Source of the DNA: Paenibacillus lacisoli
GTDB taxonomy: Bacteria > Bacillota > Bacilli > Paenibacillales > Paenibacillaceae
NCBI RefSeq assembly: GCF_030580655.1
Contig: NZ_JAUQTB010000023.1
Span: 1-37,676, forward strand
Length of the DNA stretch: 37,676 bases
Direction: 5' to 3'
Shown: positions 8,834-18,642 of the stretch, piece by piece
Layout of the letters: each line of letters begins with the position of its first letter
How positions within the stretch are numbered: position 1 is the stretch's first letter
The notes under the pieces: model-generated
What the model saw: the letters and a program-made list of their open reading frames with translations, nothing else
Database searches by the model: none
What the model was told of the DNA's origin: nothing
Made by a program: the position numbers and the translations under genes

Positions 8834-10012
8834 CTATTGCTGCTGGCTGCCCTGAGTTTGTCCGGTTGACCCGCCAGTTGACCCGTATGTACGGTATAAA
8901 AATAAACCAAACAGCGTGCCGGCCAGGGACATGGCGGAGATGATCATATATACGTTCTGACCGCCCAACCGGTCAAACAGGACGCCGCCTATATAGGAAG
9001 CGACGATCCCGGAAATGCCAAAGAAGAGAAGAGCAAGCACGGTCTGGCCGGTCGCCCGCCATTCCTCAGGCACAATCCGGTACAGGTACTGAATCGCTGC
9101 AGAGTAGAAGACCGGAAACGTGAGCAGCTGCAGAACCTGCAGGTAAGCGAGGCCGTGCGGGTCCGTGATCCAGGCGGAAAGGAAGAACCGCAGGCAGTAA
9201 AAGGCGCCTGCAATGGAGATGGTAATCAGTTCCCGGCCTGCTCGCAGCCACCAGAAGCTGAGTGCGAAGACGACGATTTCGCTGCCTGCAGCGAGAAACC
9301 AGGCTTGACCCAGAAGCTCGGCGTTTCCTCCCAAAGCTGCAATCTGGACACCAAGGAAGGTATCGTTCATGCGGGCGGGTATCGAGCTGATCAGCACCAG
9401 TATCAGAAAAAGCAGCGTCTGCCTGCTGCCGAGAAAGCTGCGCAGGCTGCTCAGCGTAAGCGGCTTGCCGGAAGCAGGCGCATCAGGCAGAAACAGGCAG
9501 ATGATAAAGCTGACGATGCCTGTACCTCCGAACAGCCAGGCCAGACTGTGGGTACCTAAACGGGACATGACATAACCTGTGATCAGTGACATTACGGCAT
9601 AACCGAGTGCCCCGTAGGTGCGGAAAGAGCCGTAACTGACACCGGTATGCTCGGCGACACGAAAATTCAGGCTCTCGGTCAGCGGGTCCATTGGCATGAC
9701 GAAGAAATAGACAAGCATGGCGAACAGCACCAGCATCGGGTAGCTGCTGGAATCATACAAAAAATATCCTGTTACGGAAGCGAAGATCAGGAGCAGCAGC
9801 ATCACTTTGGTTATCGTCCGCAGCCGGTCGCTGATCATGCCCCACAGCGGTTGGGCGATCAGAGTCACAATACCGCCCGTTCCGACAATGAGGCCGATCC
9901 TGGAAGAGCTGATCTGCTGTTCATCCAGGTAGAGAGGAAGGAAGGGGATGAACAAGGACAGCATGGCAAAATACAAAAAGTTAAAGGATTTCAGCGCCTT
10001 CGAAGCATTCAT
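8834..10012 (-). CDS. MFS transporter
   Basis: A 392-residue major facilitator superfamily permease with about 12 hydrophobic helices and an MFS motif-A-like loop GMISDRLR between helices 2 and 3. The N-terminal pattern (FNFLYFAMLSLFIPFLPLYL) and MDPLTESLNFR after helix 4 resemble the LacY/nucleoside-symporter-like MFS_1_like group. Substrate unknown. The C-terminus is a short polar tail rich in Gly, Thr and Gln. It is divergent from threonine synthase, with 184 bp between the two starts' regions. Confidence 0.88.
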   Translation of the reverse strand: MNASKALKSFNFLYFAMLSLFIPFLPLYLDEQQISSSRIGLIVGTGGIVTLIAQPLWGMISDRLRTITKVMLLLLIFASVTGYFLYDSSSYPMLVLFAMLVYFFVMPMDPLTESLNFRVAEHTGVSYGSFRTYGALGYAVMSLITGYVMSRLGTHSLAWLFGGTGIVSFIICLFLPDAPASGKPLTLSSLRSFLGSRQTLLFLILVLISSIPARMNDTFLGVQIAALGGNAELLGQAWFLAAGSEIVVFALSFWWLRAGRELITISIAGAFYCLRFFLSAWITDPHGLAYLQVLQLLTFPVFYSAAIQYLYRIVPEEWRATGQTVLALLFFGISGIVASYIGGVLFDRLGGQNVYMIISAMSLAGTLFGLFLYRTYGSTGGSTGQTQGSQQQ

Positions 10013-10147
10013 TCCGGAGATTCATACCTTTCAAGAGAAATAGCTATATACAGCTGATAGCAGCTTGTTTCCAGTTCTGCCATTGTACCATGGGATCGTT
10101 GTTTTCTGAACAACAGCAGAAAGAATTCATTTTTTGTGAAAAAGTGC

Positions 10148-10176
10148 TTGGTAACGGCGGCAAGTCCATGTAAGAT
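10148..10176 (+). promoter_or_regulatory. Promoter of thrC
   Basis: TTGGTA (10148-10153), 17 bp, TAAGAT (10171-10176), about 50 bp upstream of the thrC start. Confidence 0.5.
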
Positions 10177-10226
10177 AGATAGAAAATCACTAACGGATGC
10201 CAAGATTCTATACCAGGGGGATGACC

Positions 10227-11621
10227 ATGAAGTATATCAGCACAAGGGGACAAGTAGAAGCAAAAGGTTTTGTTGACACCGTATTGATGGGACTAGCCGA
10301 TGATGGCGGCCTGATGATTCCACAAGAAATTCCAGCCGTTACAGCCGGGCAGCTGGAGCAGTGGAAGAAGCTGAGCTACGAGGAGCTGTTCCTGGCAATT
10401 TTCTCATTGTATTCCAATGACGAGATTCCAGCCGACGACCTGAAGGCCATGGTCAGCCGGAGCTATGCAAGTTTCCGCAGTCCGGAAGTAGCCCCGGTGG
10501 TGAAGCTGAAGGATAACCAGTATGTACTGGAGCTCTTCCACGGGCCGACTTTTGCGTTCAAGGATGTTGCCCTGCAATATATTGGTGAGTTCTACTCTTA
10601 TGTGTCCAGAACGCGCGGCGAGATCATCCATATTCTGGGCGCAACTTCGGGGGATACCGGAGCAGCTGCAATCCAGGGCGTGCGCGGCAAGGAAGGTATC
10701 AAGATCAGTATTCTGCACCCGCACCAGAAAGTAAGCAAGGTACAGGAGCTGCAGATGACGACCGCAGCCGACGATAACGTGCTGAATCTGTCCGTCAAAG
10801 GCAATTTTGATGATTGCCAGAAGGTCATCAAGGAACTGTTCGCCGATCTGGACTTCAAAGCCAAGCATCATCTGCGTGCTATCAACTCCATTAATTTTGT
10901 CCGGATTCTTGCGCAGACGGTCTATTACTTCTACGCCTATCTGCATTTGGAAGCAGCTGATCAGCAGAAGAAGGTGAACTTTATCGTCCCGTCCGGCAAC
11001 TTCGGTAATGTATTCTCCGGTTACCTGGCCAAGAAAATGGGTCTGCCTGTACACAAGCTGATTATTGCTACAAACGAGAATAACATTCTTGAGCGCTTCG
11101 TCACGACAGGCGAATACCAGCCAGGGGAATTCAAGAGCACTCACAGCCCTTCCATGGACATTCAGGTTGCGAGCAACTTTGAACGCTATCTGTATTACTT
11201 GATGGGTGAGGATGCAACTAAAGTATCTGCTTATATGAACCAGCTGCAGACCGAAGGCAGAATTGTGATTTCACCAGAGGATCTGAAGCGGGTACAGGAG
11301 GAGTTTGCCGCTTATGGAGCTGGCAATGATGAGTGCCTGGAAGTGATCGGCCGTTACCAGAAGGATACCGGATATTTGCTGGACCCGCATACAGCCTGCG
11401 GTATTACGGCTTACGAGCGTTTCAGCGGCGAAGGAGAGGTTGGCATTACACTGGCAACCGCCCATCCGGCCAAATTCGATGAAGCGATCGCGCTCACAGG
11501 CATCAAGCAGGAATTTCCGGAAGAGATTTCTCAGCTGTTCTCGAAGACGCAGCATCAGGAAGTGGTTGACTTCGACAAGGAAGAGATTGTACGTCAGCTG
11601 GTTGCCTTTTACGGGAACTAA
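10227..11621 (+). CDS. thrC: Threonine synthase
   Basis: A PLP-dependent enzyme converting O-phosphohomoserine to threonine. It belongs to the longer class (464 residues from this start; MKYISTRG at the N-terminus). The PLP lysine is Lys112 in GPTFAFKDVALQ, and the phosphate-binding and SGDTGAAA-type loop (ATSGDTGAAAIQG) is intact. The start at 10227 is favoured because AGGGGGATG ends 4-6 bases upstream; ATGs at 10197 and 10221 are also in frame. Transcribed alone and closed by a strong terminator; no hom or thrB is adjacent. Confidence 0.95.
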   Translation: MKYISTRGQVEAKGFVDTVLMGLADDGGLMIPQEIPAVTAGQLEQWKKLSYEELFLAIFSLYSNDEIPADDLKAMVSRSYASFRSPEVAPVVKLKDNQYVLELFHGPTFAFKDVALQYIGEFYSYVSRTRGEIIHILGATSGDTGAAAIQGVRGKEGIKISILHPHQKVSKVQELQMTTAADDNVLNLSVKGNFDDCQKVIKELFADLDFKAKHHLRAINSINFVRILAQTVYYFYAYLHLEAADQQKKVNFIVPSGNFGNVFSGYLAKKMGLPVHKLIIATNENNILERFVTTGEYQPGEFKSTHSPSMDIQVASNFERYLYYLMGEDATKVSAYMNQLQTEGRIVISPEDLKRVQEEFAAYGAGNDECLEVIGRYQKDTGYLLDPHTACGITAYERFSGEGEVGITLATAHPAKFDEAIALTGIKQEFPEEISQLFSKTQHQEVVDFDKEEIVRQLVAFYGN

Positions 11622-11668
11622 CAGTTAAATGGCATTATCTGAAGAGAGTTTTTGAAATTAATTATGAG

Positions 11669-11708
11669 CCATCGGATACAGGTCAAGACCTGATCCGGTG
11701 GTTTTTTG
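11669..11708 (+). terminator. Terminator of thrC
   Basis: A stem built from CCATCGGAT and CAGGTC paired with GACCTG and ATCCGGTGG around a two-base AA loop, followed by TTTTTT, 47 bp past the thrC stop. Confidence 0.85.
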
Positions 11709-11801
11709 TATAAAAGGGCCTGTTGTAATACTTGCGCCATGTTCGAAAGGCTGTATATCCGGCATGATAAGGGAGGTTGATGACACGCTGGACACTGACG
11801 A

Positions 11802-11947
11802 GGCAGGGATTTCGAGAGAATCCAGCAGTGCCTGCCTGATCAGGCGAGGTATCCTGCAGTGCTGCAGCGGCTCAATCTGCTAATCGGGGTTCGATTCCCC
11901 AATCGTTATGGGAACGATGTTGGTGACAATTCGACTTCCAATCGAAT
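11802..11947 (+). ncRNA. Candidate structured RNA in the 11709-12322 gene-free stretch
   Basis: The 600-bp gap holds no credible gene. Five tight hairpins stand in a row: GGCAGG/CCTGCC (11802/11831) enclosing GGATT/AATCC; CTGCAG/CTGCAG (11854/11862); GGGG-TTCGATT-CCCC (11886-11900), which looks like a tRNA T-arm; ATCGTT/AACGAT (11902/11913); and ATTCGA/TCGAAT (11929/11942). More complementary GC-rich segments follow to about 12200. The density suggests a structured RNA, but I recognise no family, see no clear promoter or terminator, and the strand is assumed from the neighbouring genes. Decayed sequence is possible. The 78-codon frame at 12005-12241 has no ribosome site. Confidence 0.3.
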
Positions 11948-12322
11948 GAGAACATGAGGTGAATCTGAAGGTGCATTCCGGTTGCGGTCACGACGACGTA
12001 AACCATGGCCAAGGCTTTGCAGCTTCGCGGATACCGGCACGATCAGCATCCTGATCATGGATTGCAGCCGCCTGATCTTCCCTGTGCCGAAGTTGGGCTG
12101 CAGGATGACGGGACGGCGAAGCCCGGAGTGAAGGATGGTTTATTATGCCTGAAGCGCAGCTCCGCCTGCGGTCATGGAGGAATGCTCTGTAAGATTCCGG
12201 ATGAAAAGATGCATAATAGCAGGTTATTGAAATTTACATAGGCACAGACTTCATTCGTCGCAGATCCATTGTATAAGCATGACAATGAAGTAGGATGATC
12301 TATTTTCAAGGAGTGAATATAT

Positions 12323-13438
12323 ATGCTGTTCCAAAAGATGAATATAATGAACGATCAACGCGGGCTGCTCTACCGGAAAGGGAGCTATGTGAAGCTGTTA
12401 ATGCCTGGAACCTACCGGCTGCGTTCCTTTCAGGAAGAGACGGTCCAGATCATGAAGCTGGATGAACCATTCGCACCGGGAAAAGAGCTGAACCTGTATC
12501 TGAACGACCCGGACCTGCGTGAACAGCTGGACGTCGTACAGGTGGAGGACTACGAATATGTGCTTCATTACGAGGAGGGTACCTTCAAGGAGCTGCTGAA
12601 GCCCGGGAGATATGTCTTTTGGAAGGTGCTGAAGGAGCATCGTTTCGTCCATGTAGATATCCGGGAGCCGGCGGTCGCCGACACGATCGACAGGAGTGTG
12701 CTAACGAAAACGGCAGGCTGCTGTTATGCCCATGAAGTCGCCAGCTATGAGCGCGGCATGCTGTTTTACAACAACGTATTCCAGAAAGAGCTGCCGCCCG
12801 GCAAATATTACTTCTGGAAAGGACCGGTACATGCCGCTGTCCGTAATCTGGATCTGCGCCGGCAGCAGCTTGACCTGATCGGCCAGGAAATGATGACGGA
12901 GGATAAGATTACGCTGCGGCTTAACTTTGTCTGCCAGTACCGGATTCTTGATCCGATGCGTGCGCTGGATTTCCGGGCATTTGAAGAACAGGTTTATATT
13001 ACGCTGCAGCTGATTTTGCGGGAGTACGTTGGTACTCAGAAGCTGGATGATCTGCTGCGCAGCAAGCAGGAGGTCGCCGGGTTTGTGCTGTCACGATTGC
13101 AGGAGCGGGGCGGTGAATATGGTGTCCAGTTCTTGTCTGCAGGTGTGAAGGACATTATCCTGCCCGGGGAAATCAAGGATATCCTGAATACCGTACTGCT
13201 GGCAGAAAAGAAAGCCCAAGCTAATCTGATTACCCGGCGTGAGGAGACGGCTTCTACGCGCAGTCTGCTGAATACGGCGAAGCTGATGGATGAGAACGGC
13301 ACCTTATACCGTCTGAAGGAGCTGGAGTTCCTGGAGAAGATCTGTGACCGGATCGGTAGTATTTCGTTAACCGGTGGCGGCAATTTGCTGGAGCAGCTGA
13401 ACTCGCTCCTGTCCGTTCGAGCAAGAGCAGAGGATTAG
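12323..13438 (+). CDS. Slipin-like SPFH/band-7 protein
   Basis: A 371-residue SPFH-family protein. The N-terminal part (about 1-120) has two repeats of the RGLLYRKGSYVKLLMPGTYR type, also seen at residues 141-165 (ERGMLFYNNVFQKELPPGKYYFW). The SPFH core follows (LDLRRQQLDLIGQEMMTEDKITLRLNFVCQYRILDP), then the helical LREYVG-LDDLL region and a C-terminal coiled coil (AEKKAQANLITRREETASTRSLLNTAKL). No transmembrane helix is visible, unlike typical slipins, so membrane attachment would be peripheral. Such proteins scaffold membrane microdomains. The start has AAGGAGTG nine bases upstream. Confidence 0.85.
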   Translation: MLFQKMNIMNDQRGLLYRKGSYVKLLMPGTYRLRSFQEETVQIMKLDEPFAPGKELNLYLNDPDLREQLDVVQVEDYEYVLHYEEGTFKELLKPGRYVFWKVLKEHRFVHVDIREPAVADTIDRSVLTKTAGCCYAHEVASYERGMLFYNNVFQKELPPGKYYFWKGPVHAAVRNLDLRRQQLDLIGQEMMTEDKITLRLNFVCQYRILDPMRALDFRAFEEQVYITLQLILREYVGTQKLDDLLRSKQEVAGFVLSRLQERGGEYGVQFLSAGVKDIILPGEIKDILNTVLLAEKKAQANLITRREETASTRSLLNTAKLMDENGTLYRLKELEFLEKICDRIGSISLTGGGNLLEQLNSLLSVRARAED

Positions 13439-13498
13439 AATACAATACTACCGGAGTCCGAATTCCAGGTTAACACAGCAAGAACGGACTTATGCAAA

Positions 13499-13528
13499 AG
13501 CCCCGTGGAATAAAACTTCCACGGGGCT
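13499..13528 (-). terminator. Terminator of namA
   Basis: A 12-bp perfect stem (13499-13510 with 13517-13528). Read on the minus strand it is followed by TTTTGC. It lies just past the namA stop and may also stop read-through from the slipin gene. Confidence 0.75.
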
Positions 13529-13546
13529 ATATATTTGAGTATATTC

Positions 13547-14587
13547 TTATTTCACACGCGGGAATGCCCGTTCATACGCGACAGGCGGTGCCTGCAGCTG
13601 CTGGACAGCTTCCAGGGCGTGCAGTGCCCAGTACGGGTCCTTCAGCATCGCGCGTCCTACGGCTGCCAGATCGGCATCCTCATTGGCAATCACAGCTTCC
13701 ACGAGCTGCGGATCGTCCAGAATACCGACAGCCATCACAGGGACACCAAGGGCTTCCTTGATTTTGCGGGCGAACGGTACCTGGAAGCCAGGGTAGTTAC
13801 CCGGTTGACGCTGTGTTCCGATCGGTCCTTCACCGCCTGTTGAGATATCGAAGATGTCAACGCCGGCATCGCGGTAGCGCTTGGAGATTTCTATAGCATG
13901 GTCAAGGTCGTAACCGCCGTCCATATACTCTACAGCCGATACACGCATAATCAGCGGCATACCTTGCGGCATGACCTCTTTGGCAGCCTTAATAATTTCT
14001 ACGCCAAACAGCGCTAGGTCCTGACCATATTCGTCTTCCCGGTTGTTAATGCCAGGAGAGTGGAACTGGTGAATCAGATAACCATGTGCTCCATGCAGCT
14101 CAATCGTGTCAAAGCCGGCCTCAACCGCCCGGCGTACAGACTCGCGGAACTTGTGCACCATATCTTTGACTTCAGCGGTTGTTAGCGCCTTAGGCTGTTT
14201 GTATTCTCCGCCTACACCGATGTCGGACGGGCCAACCGGTGTAGCAGCATCTTCGGCTTTGCGGCCGGCATGGGCAATCTGAATGCCGATCTTGGTGCCG
14301 TATTTGTGAACTTCGTCAATGATCCGCTTATAAGCCGGGATCTGGTCGTCAGACCACAGCCCCAGGTCATAATCGGTAATCCGGCCGTCCGGTTCAACGT
14401 CGGTCATCTCCATGATGATCAGTCCTGTACCGCCGACCGCGCGGGATACATAATGCACGAAGTGCCAATCATTCGGCACACCGTCTTTGGCCTCAACGGA
14501 ATACTGACACATCGGGGGCATAACGATTCTATTTTTCAAAATGAGGTCTTTGTAAGTAAAAGGTGTCGACATATGGGTATAGCTCAC
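13547..14587 (-). CDS. namA: NADPH dehydrogenase NamA, YqjM-type Old Yellow Enzyme
   Basis: A 346-residue FMN-dependent ene-reductase that reduces activated C=C bonds and detoxifies electrophiles, quinones and nitro compounds. YqjM-class features are visible: Cys27 in PPMCQYS (redox tuning of FMN), the substrate-binding pair His165/His168 with Tyr170 in HGAHGYLIHQF, and NNREDEYG. The start is a GTG: GGAGGAG lies nine bases upstream of it, while the next ATG (14572) would be about 24 bases away. An imperfect palindrome upstream (14690-14720) may bind a redox or HxlR-type regulator. Confidence 0.93.
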   Translation of the reverse strand: MSYTHMSTPFTYKDLILKNRIVMPPMCQYSVEAKDGVPNDWHFVHYVSRAVGGTGLIIMEMTDVEPDGRITDYDLGLWSDDQIPAYKRIIDEVHKYGTKIGIQIAHAGRKAEDAATPVGPSDIGVGGEYKQPKALTTAEVKDMVHKFRESVRRAVEAGFDTIELHGAHGYLIHQFHSPGINNREDEYGQDLALFGVEIIKAAKEVMPQGMPLIMRVSAVEYMDGGYDLDHAIEISKRYRDAGVDIFDISTGGEGPIGTQRQPGNYPGFQVPFARKIKEALGVPVMAVGILDDPQLVEAVIANEDADLAAVGRAMLKDPYWALHALEAVQQLQAPPVAYERAFPRVK

Positions 14588-14689
14588 AGTAAATTTCTCC
14601 TCCTTCTGGAATGGACTGAATCAAGAAGTGAACAAGGCAGTAGTTTTCCCTGTCCTGCTCCAGTATATACATACCCACTTTTGAAAGGG

Positions 14690-14720
14690 AAGTAGTGTAA
14701 TGAATGTTACCTAGTTACTT
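14690..14720. promoter_or_regulatory. Palindrome upstream of namA
   Basis: AAGTA near 14690 is inverted relative to TACTT at 14716, with inner GTAA/TTAC arms, 100 bp upstream of the namA start and overlapping the kinase stop codon. Operators of this shape serve HxlR- and MarR-type regulators of detoxification genes. Function inferred. Confidence 0.3.
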
Positions 14721-15795
14721 TTTTTGAATAAATGCGTTTGTGGTGGGCGGCTGAAGGGCAGGGAGAGGATAAACTGCTTATGCCCCGGAAGGTTTCGCAA
14801 AGTTAGGCTTCCGCGGTGCAGCTGCGCGATTTGGGCTGAAATGGCAAGCCCCAGTCCGCTACCCTCTTCCTGTCCCCGTGATTGGCTTCCTCGTACAAAA
14901 GGATTAAAGAGGTTATGCTCCAGATGTTCCGGAATAGTGGGACCGTCATCCATGACAAAAATAAGGAATTGTGATTCTATCTGCTCCAGTCTGAGGGTTA
15001 TGCAGGTATGGGGGGGATTGTGCTTGACGGCATTGATCAACAGGTTGGATAGGGCGCGCCGCATCAGATGGATGTCGAAGACCCCATGCTCACATGCTTC
15101 CGGCACATCTACAGCAAGCTGCATATGTTTGCTTTCCAGCTCTTCGTAACATTCCACCGCAATCTCCCGTATCAGCTCCGCCAAGTCCCCCGAATCGGCT
15201 GCCAAAGGATAGTGAGGGCTGTCCAGTTTTGCTAAATTGGATATCTCTTCAATCAGATGACTCATATGTACGGATTTACGGTAGATCAGTTCAAGATAAC
15301 GACGCTGCTCTTCCTGATTGTTCACCATGCCAATGTGCAATGCCTTGCGTAACCCTGGATCGAGGCTATCGGGGACCGCAGATCATGCGACAGGTCCGCC
15401 AGCATCTGCTTCTTGGTCTCCTCCAGCTGCCGGTTGTTGGCCTGGGCTTGTTCAAGCTGGGCAGCCATGTCATTAAACTGCTGCTGGATGATCGTGAATT
15501 CATAGCTGCCCGCCATCTCCAGGCGCTGAGCGTAGGACCCCTGTCTCATCTGCCGAATGGCTTCAGAGATTTTGTTCAGGGGACTCGTTATTCTGCTGGC
15601 TGTCCACAGGCTGTATCCCCCGATAATAGCGCCGAACAATATAAGATAGACGAGCAGCCATGGAAGGGTGATATGGATATCAATCTCAGCGTGGCGGAGC
15701 ATGTAGAGGACGAAGGCCAGATTCAGCCCCCCCATGGTGACGGAGAGCAGAATGAAAGAATTCATCAGCGATTGGAACAGGGACTTTTGCTTCAC
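14711..15795 (-). pseudogene. Sensor histidine kinase, broken by a one-base deletion
   Basis: Two overlapping frames form one kinase of about 362 residues. Frame one (15795 to 15322) holds two membrane helices (about 12-34 and 42-63), a HAMP linker and the dimerisation/phosphoacceptor helix with LADLSHDLRSPIASIQGYA. Frame two (to 14711) holds the rest of the DHp and the ATPase domain: N-box LLINAVKHN, G-boxes MDDGPTIPE and GSGLGLAIS. The break is at about 15345-15348: after SIQGYA the frame turns to RHCTLAW and stops, while the other frame continues KALHIGM. Restoring one A (GCAAAGGCA) rejoins them. Its start overlaps the response-regulator stop as ATGA. It could be real decay or a sequencing error. 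Confidence 0.85.
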
Positions 15796-16505
15796 GGTTG
15801 CTCCGCCCTTCTCGTGAATTTATAGCCAAGTCCACGGATGGTCTGGATATAGACGGGTTCCCGGGGAGAGTCCTCCACTTTATCGCGGAGCCTTGAGATA
15901 TGAACCATGATCGTGTTGGCGTCTTCGGCATAGGTTTCGGACCAGACTTGCTCAAAAAGCTGTTTTTTTGTGAACACCCTGCCGGGTGAGCTCATGAGTG
16001 TCTGCATCAACCTGTATTCAATGGCAGTCAGCGGGACCGGAGTTCCCTTCCGGTACAGAAGACAGTCCTGCTGATCCAGCAGCAGGTCACCGCACTGAAG
16101 CTGCTGCGGGTACAGCCCGCTTGAAGGGAGAACATTGAAATCATAGGTCCTGCGCAGCATGGCATGAATCCGGGCAACGACCTCCAGCGGATTAAAGGGC
16201 TTGGTTATAAAATCATCGGCTCCGAGCCGCAAGCCCAGTATTTTGTCACTGTCTTCGCTCTTGGCAGACAGAACAATAACCGGCAGCCGGTAGATGGTCC
16301 GCAGCTGCTGAAGCAGCTCGATTCCGTTCATGCGGGGCATCATCAAATCGACAACGGCCAGATGAATCTCCTGCTGCTTCAGATAAGCCAGGGCCTCAAT
16401 GCCGTCCGCAGCAGTAACAGTTTCATACCCCTCCTGATCCAGAAAAAGCTTAATAAGCGCGCAAATATCCGCATCATCATCCACTAACAGTATGGTTCGG
16501 GTCAT
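15792..16505 (-). CDS. OmpR/PhoB-family response regulator
   Basis: A 237-residue two-component regulator. The receiver domain (1-120) has acidic pocket Asp10/Asp11, phosphoacceptor Asp53 in VVDLMMP, and Lys102 in FITKPF. A winged-helix DNA-binding domain (about 135-232) ends GLGYKFTRR. Intact. The start has GGAGGAAG nine bases upstream. It is followed without a gap by its (broken) kinase and is divergent from a serine hydrolase; the shared intergenic region holds an 11-bp-spaced direct repeat typical for this family. With the kinase broken, it would depend on other phosphate donors. Confidence 0.94.
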   Translation of the reverse strand: MTRTILLVDDDADICALIKLFLDQEGYETVTAADGIEALAYLKQQEIHLAVVDLMMPRMNGIELLQQLRTIYRLPVIVLSAKSEDSDKILGLRLGADDFITKPFNPLEVVARIHAMLRRTYDFNVLPSSGLYPQQLQCGDLLLDQQDCLLYRKGTPVPLTAIEYRLMQTLMSSPGRVFTKKQLFEQVWSETYAEDANTIMVHISRLRDKVEDSPREPVYIQTIRGLGYKFTRRAEQP

Positions 16506-16583
16506 GATTTGTATCTTCCTCCATGATTTAGAGTGCTGGACCGCTATTGTTATTTTCGCATAGCCTGGAAAGACTCCTTTTTC

Positions 16584-16600
16584 TTAAGAGAAATTTAAGA
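16584..16600. promoter_or_regulatory. Direct repeat TTAAGA-N5-TTAAGA, candidate regulator site
   Basis: TTAAGA at 16584-16589 and again at 16595-16600, a period of 11 bp, one helical turn. OmpR/PhoP-type dimers bind such tandem half-sites. It lies between the response regulator and the divergent serine hydrolase gene, fitting control of both. Confidence 0.45.
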
Positions 16601-16674
16601 TTGCCGACAGCTGTCTGAAAGACAGAGGAGGTAGTCTGTTAATGGATCTTATATGAAATGGGGGAACCATTGGA

Positions 16675-18583
16675 ATGAAAGGAATCAGTTTGGCTCTCCG
16701 CAGCAGAATCTTTTTCCTGACAGCGGCAATCTGGGTGTGGGGATATGGACCGAACGTGGTGAATGCAGCGGATTCAGTTCCTAAGGATGTGGGGCATCGT
16801 ATCGAAAAGGCGGTGGATGCAGCAGCTTCGGAAAGCATGGAAAAGCTGCATATCCCGGGAGCGGCGGTGATTGTGACCAAGGGAAGCAGGGTTGTGTTGA
16901 GCAAGGGCTACGGATGGGCAGATATGGAGCGTCAGGTGAAAATGGACCCTGAGCGCAGTATAGTGCGTTTGGGATCCCTCGCCAAGCCATTGACAGCCGC
17001 TGCTGCCATGCAGCTGGTGGAGAAAGGAAAGCTCTCCCTGAGCGCTGATATCAACAGGTATTTGGCCCATCCTGGGATGCCTAACTACAAGAACCGGCCG
17101 ATTACACTGAAACATCTGCTTACCCATACCGCGGGTCTGGATCAGCTGTTGTACCAGACTGCAGCCCGGTCGCGAGATTCAACGGTAGCAGCGGAACAGC
17201 TTTTGTATGAGTATTTCGGTAACCAGCCTCCTGTACGGCTGCCGGGTGAACAAATGGATTATAATAATGCGGGCTATGGAATGATAGGACTGCTGGTCGA
17301 GAGAGCAGGCCGTCAGCCTTTTGAAACGTATATGTCTGAGCATATATTTGAGCCGCTCGATATGCCAACAGCGTCTCTTGATTCCAGCGCAGCCCCTCCG
17401 GCACAGTTGGCCCAATCCTATACGTACAGCCAAGGACAGGGATACACGCGAATTTAGCCTGGCTGGGTTAACCTGCCCGCAGCCGGAGGAATGAATACGA
17501 CACCTGCCGAGTTTGCCCATTTTATGGTCGCGCTTCTGAATCAGGGGCAGTATGGCAGCCAAAGGATCCTGCAGCCTGCAACCTGCAACCTTGGCTATGA
17601 TGCAGAAGCGCCAGTATGCCGACCATCCGCTTCTCCCGGGTATAACGTATGGACTGTTTGAAGGTGAACTGAATCATGGAACCCGCATATTGACACATAG
17701 TGGAGAGGTAGATAGTTTTGAATCCTGGATGGTACTGATCCCTTCTGCTGAAATCGGAATTTATGTTGTGGCGAACAGCAGTGATTCGGGAACAGTTATG
17801 CATGAGAGGCTTGTCCAAGCGGTAGCGGATATCCTTCTGCCTTCTGCTCCATTGCCTGTGGTTGAGCCGGGAGAGAACGCATCATTTCCTGTAGAGCAGG
17901 CTGCCGGATCATACAGCTATTCCATCAGCCCGCAGCACAGCTGGGGCCGATGGGTTCGTCTCTTGGAACTATCGGTGTATCATGTCACAGTGAAGGGACA
18001 GCAAGTGTGGATCCAGCGGCCTGGCTCCACCGGTGAAGGCAGCCTATTTGTTCCGGTCAAAGACGGCGTCTATCAGGAAAAGGGCGGGAAGCAGCGTGTG
18101 TGGTTCCATAAGAAGAATGGTGTGTGGCAGATGACAGGTCTGGAAGGAGTGACCATGGTAGGCAGCGGGATATTAAACTCATCCTTATGGCAGCTGCTGT
18201 TTTATGGAAGCCAAGCTCTGCTGTGGCTCATAGTGCTGGTGGTATGGGCTGTTCGATATATCTTCAGCTGGTTGACCGGAGGTTCACGAGCGCCCTTCTC
18301 CCAACTGCACTGGGTTGCACTCCTATTTACAATCTACGTACCGGTCCAGCTGATGGTGGGACTAAGGAACATGCAGTTCGGCTTCCCGGGCTGGTACAAG
18401 TGGGGGATTTGCAGTCTGCCGCTGCTCGCTTCTTTGCTGGCAGTCTGGATGATATGGAGCCGCCTGCGGGCAGCCTTGGGGTTGGACAAGAAAACGATAT
18501 GGTTATGCGCTGCTGCCTTCGCTGCATGGATGTTTACGGTATTTCTTCTGTATTGGAACATGTTATCTATTCATTATGTCTAA
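16675..18583 (+). pseudogene. Serine hydrolase (beta-lactamase/PBP fold) with C-terminal membrane helices, doubly broken
   Basis: The reading frame is conserved over about 630 codons but disrupted twice. An in-frame TAG lies at 17455-17457, after which translation would continue PGWVNLPAAGGMNTTPAEF in the same frame. At about 17570-17585 the 7-mer CCTGCAA is duplicated in tandem, shifting the frame; removing one copy gives ILQPATLAMMQKRQYAD. Family S12 motifs are present: SLAK (catalytic Ser-x-x-Lys), YNN, and HSG as third motif. An N-terminal signal anchor precedes them and about four membrane helices follow in the last 150 residues. Such proteins act on cell-wall peptides or D-amino acids. 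The tandem duplication is unlikely to be a simple sequencing error. Confidence 0.88.
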
Positions 18584-18600
18584 CTCTAGTATTAGCAAAA

Positions 18601-18626
18601 ATAAAAAGACCGCCTCTGGGCGGTCT
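18601..18626 (-). terminator. Terminator of the lipoprotein gene
   Basis: AGACCGCC (18607-18614), loop TCTG, GGCGGTCT (18619-18626). Read on the minus strand, the tail is TTTTTATTTT. It lies between convergent genes. Confidence 0.8.
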
Positions 18627-18642
18627 CTCTATGCAAATCTGA

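Noticed and set aside
11881..11920. tRNA-like T-arm GGGGTTCGATTCCCC
   Set aside because: No acceptor stem pairs with the sequence after it, there is no anticodon arm at the right distance and no CCA end.
12005..12241. 78-codon frame in the gap before the slipin gene
   Set aside because: No ribosome site, and the translation is not protein-like; the region is better explained by hairpins.
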